A stretch of 64,000 nt of DNA from Sepiola atlantica (Eukaryota > Mollusca > Cephalopoda > Sepiida > Sepiolidae). Positions 1 to 10,942 of this stretch are shown here, piece after piece (within the stretch, counting starts at the first letter, position 1; every line of letters begins with the position of its first letter). A program made the position numbers and the translations under genes. The stretch lies in contig OY744529.1 of the NCBI GenBank assembly GCA_963556195.1, positions 64,820,080-64,884,079 on the forward strand, in the 5' to 3' direction. Under the pieces are notes generated by a model. The model was not told the origin of the DNA and did not search any database. It saw only the letters and a list, made by a program, of their open reading frames with translations.

Positions 1-302
1 TTAACCAAATGTTGGAATGGCCGCCGGCTGTTCCATCATATTCCATTACAATCTAATTTAATTACGTAACTCAATTATATAGATGAAAAACAATGTCTTT
101 AATTGATTCTATTCATAATTTTTATTAAGATTATTACAGAGGAAAATATTTTAAATACATCTGAAAATCTGAAAAAAGCAATCATGAGTGTACATTTGCG
201 AATATTAATTCATTAGAAGCTTTAAAACAAATTAATTATGTAAATTTGAAAGACGCGTGATGTTTTGGGAAGCTTTGGAATGGGTATATAAAGCAGCTGA
301 TA
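1..302. other. AT-rich sequence, nothing recognised
   Basis: No reading frame, RNA-like structure or repeat that I recognise. Confidence 0.5.
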
Positions 303-455
303 AGTAGATATAAAAAGAGAGCGATCAAAACTAATAATATAGTTTTGAGTTCAAGTAGATATAAAAAGAGAGCGATCTAAACTAATAATATAGTTTTGGC
401 TTCAAGTAGATATAAAAAGAGAGCGATCAAAAGCAATAATATAGTTTCGGCTTTA
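303..455. repeat. 51-bp tandem repeat, three copies
   Basis: Three adjacent units start at 303, 354 and 405. Each begins AGTAGATATAAAAAGAGAGC, and they differ at only a few positions. The exact 51-bp spacing shows a local tandem triplication. No coding potential is apparent. Confidence 0.93.
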
Positions 456-1199
456 GAGAGACAGACAGATACATAATCTCCATTATTCATGGATTAGATT
501 CTTCCTATCCCCAAAAAGATCCCTGCGCGAAACAATTGCTAATAGTCACATTGAATATTTTTGAAAAATATGAATAAAGACTTGGTCATTAGAATATAAA
601 ATACAATTGTTTACTTATATATAGCATTGTTTATTTATATATGCTGTGTAGTTAAATGTTAAGATTCATCGAACTATTACATAAAACAGTTGTAGTAAAT
701 TTTCATTAAATATATATATATATATATTGTGTGTTATAATGAAATAAATTCCAGAAGGAAATCTGGGTATGAGAGCTCAATGTAATAAGCAGAGCAAGAA
801 TAAAATCAAATTTAGTAACACGAAATTACATAATCATCGATGCAATAATTTATTTCAACCTTGTGGTATTGTCAAGCGTCCAATTTAGATGATTACATTT
901 TTTAAACTGAAAAAAGGGGAAATTCACACTCGACAATTCAAATATACTTAGAGAGAGAGAGAGGGAGTGACAACATATCTAATACATATTTAGAGAGAGG
1001 GAGAGATTTGAAGCATATTTAATCTATCATTTTATAGGGAGGGCGGAATTACGTGATTTATGACGGAGAGGGAAGAAGAAGCCACATATATTCAGAGAAA
1101 TTGGGAAATTGTAAAAATCAGGCAGGGAGGGTATTCAATGTCTCTCAAGAAATCAGGTCGTGTCAAAAATCACCAGATGATTATGTAATTTCGTGTTAC

Positions 1200-1203
<4 letters not shown>
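456..1203. other. AT-rich spacer with short (TA)n and GA-rich tracts
   Basis: A short (TA)n run lies near 709-727 and GA-rich tracts near 951-1010. A short open frame runs from about 1053 into the following (TA)n array, but it has no recognisable protein features. Confidence 0.6.

Positions 1204-1288
<85 letters not shown>
1204..1288. repeat. (TA)n microsatellite
   Basis: About 85 bp of uninterrupted alternating TA. Open frames through it read as alternating Tyr-Ile and are artefacts. Confidence 0.97.
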
Positions 1289-1297
<9 letters not shown>

Positions 1298-1401
1298 TTC
1301 CCATAACGTCCGGGGACGTCCTCGGGGAGTCAGGCAGATACTCTATCTGTCCTAACCTTTCTGTGCGATATGATAGAACCTATATCCTATATCCTCTCCA
1401 G

Positions 1402-1518
1402 GCCACATACAGCACCTGGTATTCTTAAATGGTTACCCATTTAGTACTGGTCAGGCTCAACGTTGCTTAACTTCAGTGATTTAATGATAACCGGTGTGTC
1501 AACGTGATTATGCCGTAT
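1402..1518 (-). repeat. 5S rRNA-derived repeat or pseudogene
   Basis: Read on the minus strand this follows the 5S rRNA gene nearly end to end. The plus strand shows in order the complements of the 3' stem (ACAGCACCTGGTATTC), the internal region (TTAGTACTGGTCAGGCTC) and the 5' half (GCTTAACTTCAGTGAT, then GTGATTATGCC). Many substitutions from animal 5S, including in the internal promoter, make a functional rRNA gene unlikely. A second diverged copy at 15449-15551 shares substitutions with this one, which fits a 5S-derived (SINE3-like) repeat better than two independent pseudogenes. Confidence 0.78.
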
Positions 1519-1839
1519 TATATATATGATATAAAATTATATTTTAAATATTTTACGTACGTACCATGTCGTGTCAAGCCTAAGGCTCTCATCAGCGTAG
1601 GGAAATAACAATCTAAGATGATCACAGGGCGCTAACCCGATTCACAGAGACACCTTGAATCTGTAAGGGTTCACTTAGCCCCATAGACCACGGGAGATTG
1701 TCACATGATTACGGAGAAATTAAGTTATATTTAACACTGAAAGCGGCGAGTGTAAATATAAAGACATTCGATGGGACTCGACGACAGAGCCGGAGTCTTG
1801 CATTGGGGCTTCTAGTGAATGTCTATTTTTAACATCTCG
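1519..1839. other. Unassigned sequence next to the 5S-like repeat
   Basis: No frame or motif is recognised. It could be the body of the 5S-derived element, since it lies beyond the 5' end of the minus-strand 5S-like part, but no second copy is visible in this window. Confidence 0.3.
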
Positions 1840-2240
1840 GAAAAGGTGGTTTTAGTAGAGCTTTGGAGGAATCTTTAATTTTATTTGGGTGGTTTCAGTA
1901 GCGTTTTACATGGGAGCAATAAATATAAGATTACAGTTTAAAAATTGATAAGTGGTATATAGTAATCCAATCTAAGATAGAGCAGGTGTGTTTAGACGCA
2001 GCGTTGCCCGGGAGAAATAACTTTTCTATTTTTTGTAAACTCGGTATTGCCTGGGAGCCATAATAGTAATAATACAAAATTATATTCGGTATAAGTAAGT
2101 CTAAAGTGCTCGATATCCCAGATAGAGCTCAGTGTAGCTCGGGAGTCATCAATATCTTAGATATATTAATTCTACATAGAGCAAGTGATTTTAAACGCCG
2201 CGTTGCCCGGGAGAAAGATTTCACTGTCAGTGTTCAATAT
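1840..2240 (+). repeat. Dispersed repeat with GCGTTGCCCGGGAGAAA motifs
   Basis: About 240 bp of this block (roughly 1840-2080) recurs inverted at 56040-56300: matching pieces include TTTGGGTGGTTTCAGTAGCG and the GTTGCCCGGGAGAAA box. Inside it a 40-bp segment at 1976-2018 recurs at 2176-2216, so the block is also internally duplicated with a period of about 200 bp. The GC-rich GTTGCCCGGG word resembles sequence carried by Helitron-type elements, but no terminus is visible here. Confidence 0.7.
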
Positions 2241-2856
2241 CCTAGATACGGCATGTGTGTGAAATAACACAGTAGTACATTTTCAATGTGGCATATGTTT
2301 GATGGAGAAGGGGAAGATAAGAAACTCGCGTTTCTCGGCAATACAGTAAAATAAATATAGGTTTCATTATATTATTAAGGAGGAAAAGAAAGATAAGAAA
2401 CTCGGCATTGCCCGTGAATAAATTAAAAAAAGAAATAGATTCCATTACATACGATATATATACTATGAGATATTTATGCGTTAAAATGTATGTATGTTGA
2501 TTAAAACTTTGAAATGTTAAATGGAGAAGGAAGACACCCAGGCTAAGTGGGTAATAAAAAAGAAAGAAATGGAAGGAACGGTAGTTAAAGAACGAATTAT
2601 GAAGGTGATAAAAAAAAAGATAGAAACTAATTGAAAGAGTTAACAAGTAAAAAATATAATCCGATGCTGAGCTTGACCGGTGAAAATTATAAACATATCC
2701 AATCCCCCAAAAGATTTACTTGTGGGAACGTTTTCCAAATTCATTTCACTTCTTTGTCTTCTTTGGTCTGAAGAGGTTGACTCTCTGTGAAGAGTACAAT
2801 CTAAAAAAGTATGCACATATGTAACCAATAATGTTTGTATAAATAAAAAATTATAC

Positions 2857-2860
<4 letters not shown>
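2241..2860. other. AT-rich spacer, no gene recognised
   Basis: Minus-strand frames at 2242-2646 and 2640-2828 are low-complexity and match no family I know. Degenerate relatives of the preceding repeat continue to about 2420. Confidence 0.45.
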
Positions 2861-2888
<28 letters not shown>

Positions 2889-2928
2889 TATTGTATATAT
2901 ACATAATGTATATATACATAATGTATAC

Positions 2929-2978
<50 letters not shown>

Positions 2979-3024
2979 TAGATAGATAGATAGAGAGAGA
3001 GATGGAGAGAAAGAGAGAGAGAGA
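2861..3024. repeat. Compound (TA)n and (GA)n microsatellite
   Basis: Interrupted TA arrays at about 2861-2954 pass into GAGA/GATA tracts to 3024. Confidence 0.93.
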
Positions 3025-3080
3025 GAAGAATAATATTCGTCTCAGGACGAGTAAAATTAATAAACAGAATAGTTTATATA
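3025..3080 (-). mobile_element. Hel-A 3'-terminal fragment
   Basis: This short stretch matches the 3' end of the 633-bp Hel-A repeat described at 39290-39922, on the minus strand. It has a degenerate CGTCTCAGGACG hairpin followed by the conserved TAAAATTAATAAACAGAATA. The rest of the element is absent. Confidence 0.6.
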
Positions 3081-3240
3081 TGTATAAACTGTAGTTGGCA
3101 AGAAAGATGGCTAGATAGATTGATGGATGGACATATACATAATATATAATTAGCCTGAGATAGCTTTATAAACAGCTTGCTAATTAATCTGGATATATAG
3201 ATAGCTACATATGTGTAAGATATTTAGAGTTATACAAGCT

Positions 3241-3241
3241 G

Positions 3242-3300
<59 letters not shown>

Positions 3301-3355
3301 GACAGACAGACAGACAGAGAGAGAGAGAGAGGGGGGAGAGAGAGAAAGCGAGAGA
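3241..3355. repeat. Compound (TA)n/(GA)n/(GACA)n microsatellite
   Basis: TA repeats pass into GAGA and GACA arrays and back to GAGA. Minus-strand frames across it encode Leu-Ser/Tyr-Ile runs and are artefacts. Confidence 0.95.
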
Positions 3356-3469
3356 GTGTGTGTTTTGCATAAATATGTATTATAGTGAATGATTTTTACA
3401 GATGTGCACAATGTATCTACTCCCTAGTGTCTAACAGAATCTGGTTTCCCAGACTGATACAATTGCATT

Positions 3470-3790
3470 GCTCCTCTGACGTAGGTAAATATACGAAATG
3501 CACTGAAAACACCTCCGGCGAAACAAGCGGAGGAGGCGGAAGGGTGGAAAAAGGGTATGGGCGGAGGAGAGAATTTTTCTCTTTTTGTTCTGACGTCATC
3601 TCGACCGACAGCCTATCGCAACGTTGCCATTGGCCGAGAACCATCTGCCGATTTTACGAGGCCACTCCCACCGACTTATTTACTCAGTTGTTTCTGGCGG
3701 GAATTCCTCGGCAAGATACAAATGCAGACGGGGCCTCGTTCGACATGTAGTTTTTCTATTACGGTGAGACTCCCCCGCGCCAACCTTTTA
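3470..3790. promoter_or_regulatory. GC-richer patch with CRE and CCAAT words, possible promoter
   Basis: This patch is more GC- and CpG-rich than its surroundings. It holds a perfect cAMP-response palindrome TGACGTCA (3591-3598) and an inverted CCAAT box in CATTGGC about 40 bp further on. Three overlapping open frames (3385-3750 and 3557-3931 on plus, 3417-3644 on minus) cross it without recognisable domains. It could be a diverged promoter, a first exon or the 5' region of a mobile element. No gene downstream supports any of these. Confidence 0.25.
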
Positions 3791-3954
3791 TTTTACCCAC
3801 GCAAAAAAACAAACAAACAAATAAGTTATATGGTGAGTGTTTACTATACAGCTACTAAGAAACGAACAAGTCCTATCGTGCCTTTTTATTTTTGTCTAAC
3901 AGGGACGTCAATTATGTCTGCCTTACAGTGACGACAACAATTTATCTATGACTA

Positions 3955-4210
3955 ATGGAGATTTGGTATATGTCTGTTTGAACTAGAAACTATACTATCT
4001 CTTCTATTAATAATGGAGATTCGACATTCGTCTGTTTGAATCCCAAGCCGTACTATTACTTTTATAATAATAAAAGAGATTTGATATCTGTTTGTCTGAA
4101 GCAGACATTATACTATTATTTCTATTAACAATGAAGATTCTGTATCGATCTGTCTGAAGCCGGAATTATACTATTACTTCTATATTAATAATAGAGATTT
4201 CGTATCTTTA
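3955..4210. repeat. Degenerate 60-65-bp tandem repeat, four units
   Basis: Units share GGAGATTTGGTAT, a TCTGTCTGAAGC-like core and TATACTATTACTTCTAT. Similarity is partial, so the array is old. One further copy lies at about 45490-45550, beside the expanded 73-bp minisatellite. Confidence 0.75.
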
Positions 4211-4235
4211 AATGCAGAATTCAGTGCTGGGGAGT

Positions 4236-4430
4236 TAGTGTAGTATCTGTTCTGTTGTCATGAGGCTGTCCTCCCAGGCATTACCTACTCCTTTGGGGGT
4301 GATGTAGTATCTGTTATGTTGTCGTGAGACTATCCTTTCAGGCATTACCATCTTTTATGGGGGTTAGCATAATATATGTTCGTTCGTCATGATACCATCC
4401 TCCCAGACATTGTCTCCTCCTTTATTATTT
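4236..4430. repeat. Degenerate copies of the 73-bp minisatellite
   Basis: Three diverged units of 62-68 bp carry the same ordered words as the array at 45625-47060: GTGTAGTATCTGTTCTGTTG, CATGA, CATCCTCCCAGGCATTAC. This looks like an unexpanded ancestral-type version of that satellite. Confidence 0.8.
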
Positions 4431-4598
4431 GCTTGTTCGTTATATATACGAGCAACAATATGCGACCATATTGTTGCTTGTTATTTTTGTTGTTTTTATT
4501 ACTTAATTTACTCACTCTGTAGACAAGATAATAAACGTCAAATAAATTAATATGTAAAAAAACGATTTAACTAATCCATTTTAGGACATACATTATTA

Positions 4599-4623
4599 CT
4601 AGCGAGACTAGTGGAAATTCCAC
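4599..4623 (-). mobile_element. Hel-C Helitron-type 3' end
   Basis: On the minus strand a perfect hairpin word GTGGAATTTCCAC (4611-4623) is followed by a short spacer and CTAG (4599-4602), then T. That is the layout of a Helitron 3' terminus. The element would extend to higher coordinates, and I could not place its 5' end. A second copy in the opposite orientation lies at 45347-45372. Confidence 0.62.
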
Positions 4624-5400
4624 GGTTGTATCCCTAATCTGTATATTGCTGTCGTGCTTAAAAATATTTCCATTGTATGGACGTCAGGCACGAACGAAAG
4701 AATCCCGCAATATTTTTGTATCACTTTTGTTCAAACTGAACCAAACTTATCTAAGTTGTCAAGTTAATGTAATATCAGAATGTATCTGGTAATGGGGGTC
4801 TATCTCTGTGATAATAAAGAGGAACACTTACCAGCTAAAATGAGAATGAAATGCTTCGGATATCGTGCATACCCATCTGCCAGAGTAAAAGGGGTTTTTC
4901 TTCATAATTGTAGGCTTTTATAGTTGGGACTGTTCTGTAGATGTGAATAACTAATTTGCATGTGTGGTGACCAACTGGCTCAAACTAAAAGACAAATGGA
5001 AAGCAGTGAGCCGATTTTAAGAGAGCAGAAGAGAAGAGAGTAAATTGTGGTACTAGAAATCTGTTTGAAATTTGGATTGCCTTTTTAAAACATTTTTTAT
5101 CTTGCCGTTAGACTACAATCTCCAAAACCCTTAAAGAAGTTTGTGATATATTTCCATTCTATCGATGTCTGGCGCGAACGGAGATTCCACGATATTATGG
5201 CACCATCTTTGGACGGTCTTAGCCGACACAGCAGCAATATGAGATGAACATTTAAAAATTACTTGCAATTATTGGCATTGCATCTTCAGCGATCGGGCGA
5301 TTTTAATATTTTAAAAAGCTGTGCAGCGTGATAACCTACGTATGAACATACATTTGCTTTGATTAAGCGTATATAAATTATTTACTCGCTCTGAGTCATT
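4624..5400. other. Probable Hel-C interior and unassigned sequence
   Basis: No coding frame. A roughly 45-bp segment at 4676-4720 (GACGTCAGGCACGAACG, then CCCGCAATATTTTTG) recurs in diverged form at 5157-5205, giving a direct repeat about 480 bp apart. Confidence 0.4.
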
Positions 5401-5401
5401 A

Positions 5402-5990
5402 TCAGTGATTTATTTCATTGGTAAAAAAGGTGGTGTTCCCTGGAGTTCGAGTGACAACAATCTCTTCAGATATACAGCACTCTTCGCTTCTTTCGATCAC
5501 TGTTGCAAATAGTTGCGCGTTCTCGCGACAGCCGTTTCTCATTGGATACTCGTTTGCTTTCTCTTGAAACTGAGTGACAATGAGCCTACTCAGGATTCTT
5601 AGACCATTATAGGCTTTCCAGTCGAGGTCTGGATGGGCTCTCTTTATGCGGTCTGTCAGCTCTCCTTGACTGCTGGCCATTTTGTGTTGTACACATCGAG
5701 GTTGATACTACCACATGTTATATTAGGGGGGGTGTCATATTATGGGGTTTCTGACACTTTCAGTCCTCTTGGATTCATGTAATGTTCTTTCTGTATTTTT
5801 TCTATTTCGATTTCAATTTACCCATGTTTGGTCTCGTGATCTGGTTGGTTTCCACACTCAATGATTTTCCTTAATAATTCATCTGTTTTCATCAGTGCCG
5901 TGTGTTGAATGGTCTCGATTCTTCTTTTTGATTCCAATTTCTCTTTTTTGTTTCAATGTTTTTCGGAAGTGTTTCTAAAAATAATGTAAT
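5402..5990 (-). pseudogene. Broken reading frame of unknown origin
   Basis: A 92-codon minus-strand frame (5680 to 5402) starts with ATG in the context ACAAAATGG. It has ordinary amino-acid composition, including LDWKAYNGLRILSR, ENAQLFATVIERSEECC and VTRTPGNTTFF. After its stop, frame-compatible residues (DNDSERVN) continue, so the stop looks like a mutation. Protein-like but frame-broken sequence also lies upstream, for example MKTDELLRKIIECGNQPDHE near 5880 in another frame. I do not recognise the family. It could be a retroelement first ORF or a gene fragment. No intron-exon structure or promoter supports a live gene. Confidence 0.35.
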
Positions 5991-6004
5991 ATTATTTACT
6001 TAAA

Positions 6005-6290
6005 ATTAATATGTTTATAAGCCCCTTTAATAAAATTGAAGTTGAGATATCTTCGGGGAAGTTAAAAATAGACTAACACGTAGCTATAAGACATATTTCG
6101 ACAACGTTCGTTGAATACTCTAGTCAGTCTTTCTATGTGTGCCTCTTTTCGCATAAATAGAACTTAAAATTCCCTTCTTAACGTGGTTATGTCTCGTGGC
6201 CATATGGTTATGACGCTTGCTTGCGGAGTCTAAGTTGATTCTGTAGCAGGCGTTCGAACCTTGCGACTGTCTGCGAAATTTGTTGTCTCG
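6005..6290 (+). repeat. tRNA-like dispersed repeat (SINE candidate), copy 1
   Basis: About 285 bp shared with 60404-60690. The right part is tRNA-like: an A-box-type TGGCCATATGG near 6199 and a B-box-type GCGTTCGAACC near 6251, at about tRNA spacing. The left 180 bp is conserved between copies (ACGTTCGTTGAA, CATAAATAGAACTTAA). The tRNA-like part therefore sits at the right end, so this may be a composite rather than a classical SINE. Confidence 0.6.
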
Positions 6291-6309
6291 GTTGTTCCGT
6301 TATGATTTT

Positions 6310-7800
6310 CCAATTGTTGGTAAACAGGTTATCGGCCTGTAGTTGCTTGGGATCGTTTCCTTTTTGGCGTCTTTTTGTATTAGTGTTGTCCTTCCTTTAG
6401 TCATCCACTTCGGTAAGTCTGTTTCGTGGATAAATTTTCTCAGTTTCTGCGCTAGCCTTTAATGTAAGGTACTACATTTTTAAAATCAGTATGAATGTAT
6501 CCCATCGTGTCCCGGTGCTTTCCTTAGGGTTGTCTTAATCGTTTCTTCATTAATTTCTGTTTCCGTTCCTTCTTAAATTTCCTGTAGTAAATCTTTCATA
6601 TTTTTCAGCCATTTGGATTTTTGTTGTGCTTTTGAGACTCTTTCCATATTTTGCTCCAGAAGTGTTTTGTCTCTGTCGGGTCTTGTTGTTCTGTTTTGTT
6701 ATTTCTCCGTTTTGTTTTGCTGTTCTGAATTGTATCTGTTTCGCCTCAGTCTTTCTTTTATTGCTGCTATCTTTTGTTTTAGTTCTTCATGTTTCTTATT
6801 TAGTCTCTTCTTGCCAGTCAGATTTCCGCTCTTCCATTGTTTCCTGTTCTCTTTCATCCTGTTTACAGTTTTAGCTTTTCAATGTTTCATGATCTGGGTT
6901 TCCAGTCTAATTTCCAATCCAGGCTTCGTCGGTACATTCTTTTGACCAGTCTTTTTTCTCTTTTTAGTTTCATGCTTATTGATTTTGCCCTCGTATATAT
7001 CAAGTTGTTTAGGTCTGTGATAGTATCTGTTGAGGTGTACGTGAGAAGTCTGTTTACTTTCTTTGTTTCCTATTTTTATTCCTTCCAATTTTCGTTCCTG
7101 AGGAATGGGAGTTTTCTATTGTTCTCGGTCATAAACGGTTTGATGTTTTCCACTTTTCTTGTTTCTTCCTCGGTGAGTTCTGTGATTTCGTAGTTTTCGA
7201 CCTCCTCGGTTGCAGTGTTCATATATTTTTCTAGTCTTCAACCTGTGGGGTTTCACCAAGTGGTGTTTCTTGATCTGTTACGCCATTTATCTTTTGTTTG
7301 ATTTCCATTAATTCCAGCTCCGAGAACCACCTTTCTTAAGAATCCGTCTTGCTTGATCTGCTATCCTTTGTCCCGTTGCTTGATTGTCAGAAGAAATGCC
7401 CCATAGATTATTTATTCGTTTCCGGTAGGCTATTTCTGTGGGGTTACGGCTTCTGTAGTAGGATTCCATTACCAGTCTATTTTTTCTGTTTGCCATTTCT
7501 TTCTATGTCTTTTCGGGTTGTTCTTTCTATTCCTGCTTTCTTGTGATTGCTATGTGTCTTTGTCGTACCTAGAATTAGGGAGATTACTTACCTGTTTTAG
7601 GTCCGTGATCTTATTACTGAAATTGGAAGAATCAACATTCGCAAGATGCGGACCGTACCCCCATGTTGGCCACCGAGGGAGCACTTTCCCATTATGATGC
7701 TCAGATATTTCTTCTGATTCCCACGGCTTGTATCCTTATTATGTAGCATTATTCATATTTTGGTGTATATAGCAACACCAGACCCAATCTTAGATTACTT
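6310..7800 (-). pseudogene. LINE fragment with N-terminal part of reverse transcriptase
   Basis: The minus strand encodes in several frames a non-LTR retrotransposon polyprotein. Near 7496-7308 it reads RNPTEIAYRKRINNLWGISS then ARRILKKG. Next come an N-terminal linker (about 7088-6879) and the first RT motifs, LRKAPGHDGIHSY (about 6530-6490), LPKWMTKGRTTLIQKD and NYRPITCLPT (about 6345-6315). Homology stops there, so the palm with its catalytic aspartates is absent. Stops and frameshifts are frequent. Plus-strand frames across this segment are antisense shadows. I recognise the protein type from invertebrate genomes but cannot name its clade. Confidence 0.75.
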
Positions 7801-7890
7801 GTGATCTTGTTTATCCCTCATCTTCATGGAAGAAAAAGGTGCACTATCACACACATATGAAGGGACAGTTTAAATTATATACATACCCCC

Positions 7891-7892
<2 letters not shown>

Positions 7893-7932
<40 letters not shown>
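7893..7932. repeat. (TA)n microsatellite
   Basis: Short CA stretch followed by about 38 bp of TA. Confidence 0.95.
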
Positions 7933-7934
<2 letters not shown>

Positions 7935-8089
7935 TACATAGTATAAATTTTCTAATGTCCTTCTTAAAATGGAGTAAAAAAGACGATAAGTTCCCTTCCC
8001 ATATTTAGATGTCACATTAAGACATAGGGCCATCAGGAAGATATTCTATCTCCTTCAAAAATTTGCATTTTGTTTTTGACTTACAGAAC

Positions 8090-8444
8090 CTTTTAGAGGG
8101 TTCGAAAACATTGCTACACTTGATCATATTTACAAATGTGAAATATATTTACCCACAAGGCCCACGCCATTCTGAAGAAAAAGTAAGCGTTATTTTTGCT
8201 TTTTTTAATTCGAAAACTTTCAGATTTCCCTTTTTTCCATTTAAATTTGTAAAAATTAGTTCTCATACAAGATAACAGAGCAAAATAAAACATGCCATCA
8301 CGGTCCGTCAAATGATCGTATATCATTATCTTTTGACCATAACTTTCTAATAGAACATTCCATAGAGCTCAAAAACATAACTACACTTGATCATATTTAC
8401 AAATTTGAAATATATTTACCCACAAAACCCACGCTATTCTGAAG
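8090..8444. repeat. Direct repeat of about 90 bp, two copies
   Basis: Segments 8090-8180 and 8356-8444 match closely, sharing CTACACTTGATCATATTTAC, GAAATATATTTACCCACAA and ATTCTGAAGAA. The 175 bp between them is AT-rich and unassigned. Confidence 0.85.
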
Positions 8445-8459
8445 AACTTGGAATTCTCA

Positions 8460-9560
8460 CACCAGCCGTTATCAGTGATTTCTCGTTGATAATGACCAGT
8501 TCTTTCTTCAATTTCCTGTTTTTCAGGCTCTTAGTATTCCTGTTGTAGCCTTGTCGTTTTCTCAGTATATTGCTTCATAAGTGTCTGGTTTCTGCCAGGT
8601 CCAATTGTTTACTTTTCGTTTGGTAAGCTGTTTTGTTTTATTGTTAGGATATGTGTGAGTATCTTAGCTGTCTTTCTTCCTTTTCTAACATTTTTCTCTA
8701 GTTCTCCATGTTTCTTGGGTAGCCTTTCTTATTTTTCAGTCGTATTTGTCCACTTTTATCATTTTTGAATCTTTTTGGCCCCATTCACAGCTGTAGCTTC
8801 TTTTTATTGTTTTGATCTAGTTTCCCATCTAGGCTTTGTTAATCCACTCTTTTCGTGGAAGTTTGTCTCTGTGTTGTGCTTCGTAATAACATATTTTGCC
8901 CCAGCATAAAATAAGTAGTTTAGGTCCGTAATATGATCTGTTTGCATGTGTAAGACGAGTCCCTATTTACTTGCCTCTCTAAGAGGACATTGTTAGATAC
9001 AAGATCAGGTTTTAATGTGGGTGAATCCAGCTGCCCCCATTGAGCATACAAAAGTAAAAATTGCCTCAGTCTAGAAGAAGACTTTATTTCACTGATCGAG
9101 GACAGAAAATATGAAGTGTAGTATCAAAACATATACTACACTTTCTGCTGTTTCTTCCTCAGTGATTTCTGTAACTCGTGGTTAGTCATTTCTAAATTTT
9201 CACTGTTAATACTTAACTGGGGGGCATTTCCTGTTTGTTTTTCTGTTAGTTTACCTTCCTTTCCGCTTATTTCAATTAGCACTTGCGCCAGGGAACATTA
9301 TCTGTTCAGGATATGTTTAGCTTGGTCTGCAATCTTCTGGTTAATTGCCCGAAAGTCAGCAGATATGTTCTATAGGTTCGTCGTGTGGTTCAAGTAGCCT
9401 CGTTGTGTGGAGTTGCTTTCATAATGGCATTCTGTTATTAGTTATTTTGATGGGGATATACCACACGTTCCCTCACGTCTGAAAGTTTCGTTATTTTCAG
9501 ATGATAATTTTCTTTTGTTGTTCAATTTATAGTCTTAAATTAAACGTACAGATTTCTCGT
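8460..9560 (-). pseudogene. Second fragment of the same LINE family
   Basis: The plus strand parallels the 6.6-7.5-kb fragment word for word in places: TTCTCCATGTTTCTTGGGTA against TTCTTCATGTTTCTTATTTA, the AGGCTTTGTTAATCCAC segment against AGGCTTCGTCGGTAC, and TTTAGCTTGGTCTGCAATC against TTGCTTGATCTGCTATC. Translation on minus is heavily interrupted, so this copy is older or more damaged. Its order and orientation match the first fragment. The two may be separate insertions or one duplicated insertion. Confidence 0.6.
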
Positions 9561-10160
9561 TGACTTCTTCCCCAAACATGTTATTTTATGAACTTTGCTA
9601 CATAGATTAAAACATCGAATTCTCAGATTATAATATATTCGTTTAGAAAGATTTATTGTTACATTTTTAGATTAGAGTTCAGTTTTCTGTAGAAGTTTAA
9701 CGTAAAATGACCCCCTGTTTGACATTGTGGAAAAGTCGTTTTCAAACAGGATAATGATTGCTAATCATCAAAGCGTTAAAACTACAGAAAAACTGAACCC
9801 ACTGTTAAAAGTTAAACGACCATATTTAAAATATCACATTATGTTACCGTATTGGATCCGGCAAGAGTCAGTATAAGGCACCATAAGGCTGTATAACAGT
9901 CACACACCGCTCAATGATTCGATCTATCCATTGAGATACGTCTTGCACAGAGATATCCTTGCTTTTTTCCCTTTTCACTGCTCCAGAAAATATCTCACCT
10001 TTGACCTCTGACGCGATCTTCTACCTATATTTACACCTCAAGGGAGTTAGGCACAAGGCCAGTTTTATCTTACTCCCACAGGTAAGATGTGACCCAGGAT
10101 CGGGGTCGAGCAAGTGGGGTTAAAAGCCAGCGCTCGAGAGGTGAGCACTCTGGCCATTTA
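9561..10160. other. Unassigned sequence
   Basis: No reading frame or repeat recognised. GC content rises towards 10000-10300. Confidence 0.4.
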
Positions 10161-10324
10161 AAAATTGCCTGGGCAGCCCCGTCAGCATTCCCCGGTAGGG
10201 GCGCCTCAGACAGTAAGCAATAAACTTACTCCTCCCCAAAGAGGGGAGGCGAAGCCTGGGAGGGTGGACCTCCTAGAACTGCACAGGACAGGCGTGCAGT
10301 ATCCATCGGAACAGATACTACACT

Positions 10325-10639
10325 TTGATCCTAGCCACAAGGCCGACAAAGGATACCTATAAGAGTCATATACTCCCACAGATAAAGTACTGCTGCCACA
10401 TCTGGAAAGGTGTAGCTCAGAGTACCCTTTCCTGCCTTGAAAGAATACAAAATCGACTTCGAAATCTAGTGGGGCATACTCTCTTCTCTTCTTTACAGCC
10501 TCTTTTTCACAGAAGAAGCGTTACTAGTCTTTTTCTACTTTGTCGCTATTTTGATGGTAGATGCTCGACTGAGCTCCAATCTCTGGTTCCTCATTATTCA
10601 TTACATAGTATTTTGTCCATTCGTAACGTAAACATCTGA
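10325..10639 (+). pseudogene. LINE C-terminal fragment
   Basis: An open 104-codon frame resembles the region after the RT domain in the 24.5-28.2-kb LINE. The fragment has IKYCCHIWKG, LERIQNRLRNLVG, and FHRRSVTSLFLLCRYFDGRC. These align in order with MEYCFHIWAG, LDKVQKRVVNLIG, and SHRRNVASLCLFYKYFNGLC in the larger element. Divergence is high, so this is a related family rather than a recent copy. The RT and endonuclease are missing and the frame's ATG is incidental. The GC-rich 10165-10320 stretch may belong to the same insertion. Confidence 0.72.
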
Positions 10640-10917
10640 TTTTCATGAATAAATGCTTGTTATGACAGGATTATCTACGAATGTTTTAAGATAGATAGGA
10701 GCGTAACCGTTCAGCTTTACAATTCAGAGTTTTCGAAAATAACATAAGCTCAGATTAATGCTCCCTCACCCCAATCATTATTTACGCTTGGCATACGTGT
10801 GCAACTGATACAGCCGGGTTTACGCGATAACAAATCTAAAAACATATCTCAATACAAGGGCGGAGTATCAATGGCACTATTTATATATGAAAGAAGTTGA
10901 GTGCATTTTTTATTATT

Positions 10918-10942
10918 CATGATATATATATATATATATATA
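10918..10942. repeat. (TA)n microsatellite
   Basis: Short TA run at the left edge of the duplicated block. Confidence 0.9.

Noticed and set aside
1053..1355. 100-codon open frame on plus
   Set aside because: Most of it is Tyr-Ile encoded by (TA)n; the remainder shows no domain.
1402..1518. Functional 5S rRNA gene
   Set aside because: Many substitutions, including within the internal promoter region, and a second copy sharing some of them.
6613..7193. Plus-strand frames rich in Phe/Ser/Leu
   Set aside because: They are antisense to a minus-strand LINE coding region that has recognisable RT motifs.
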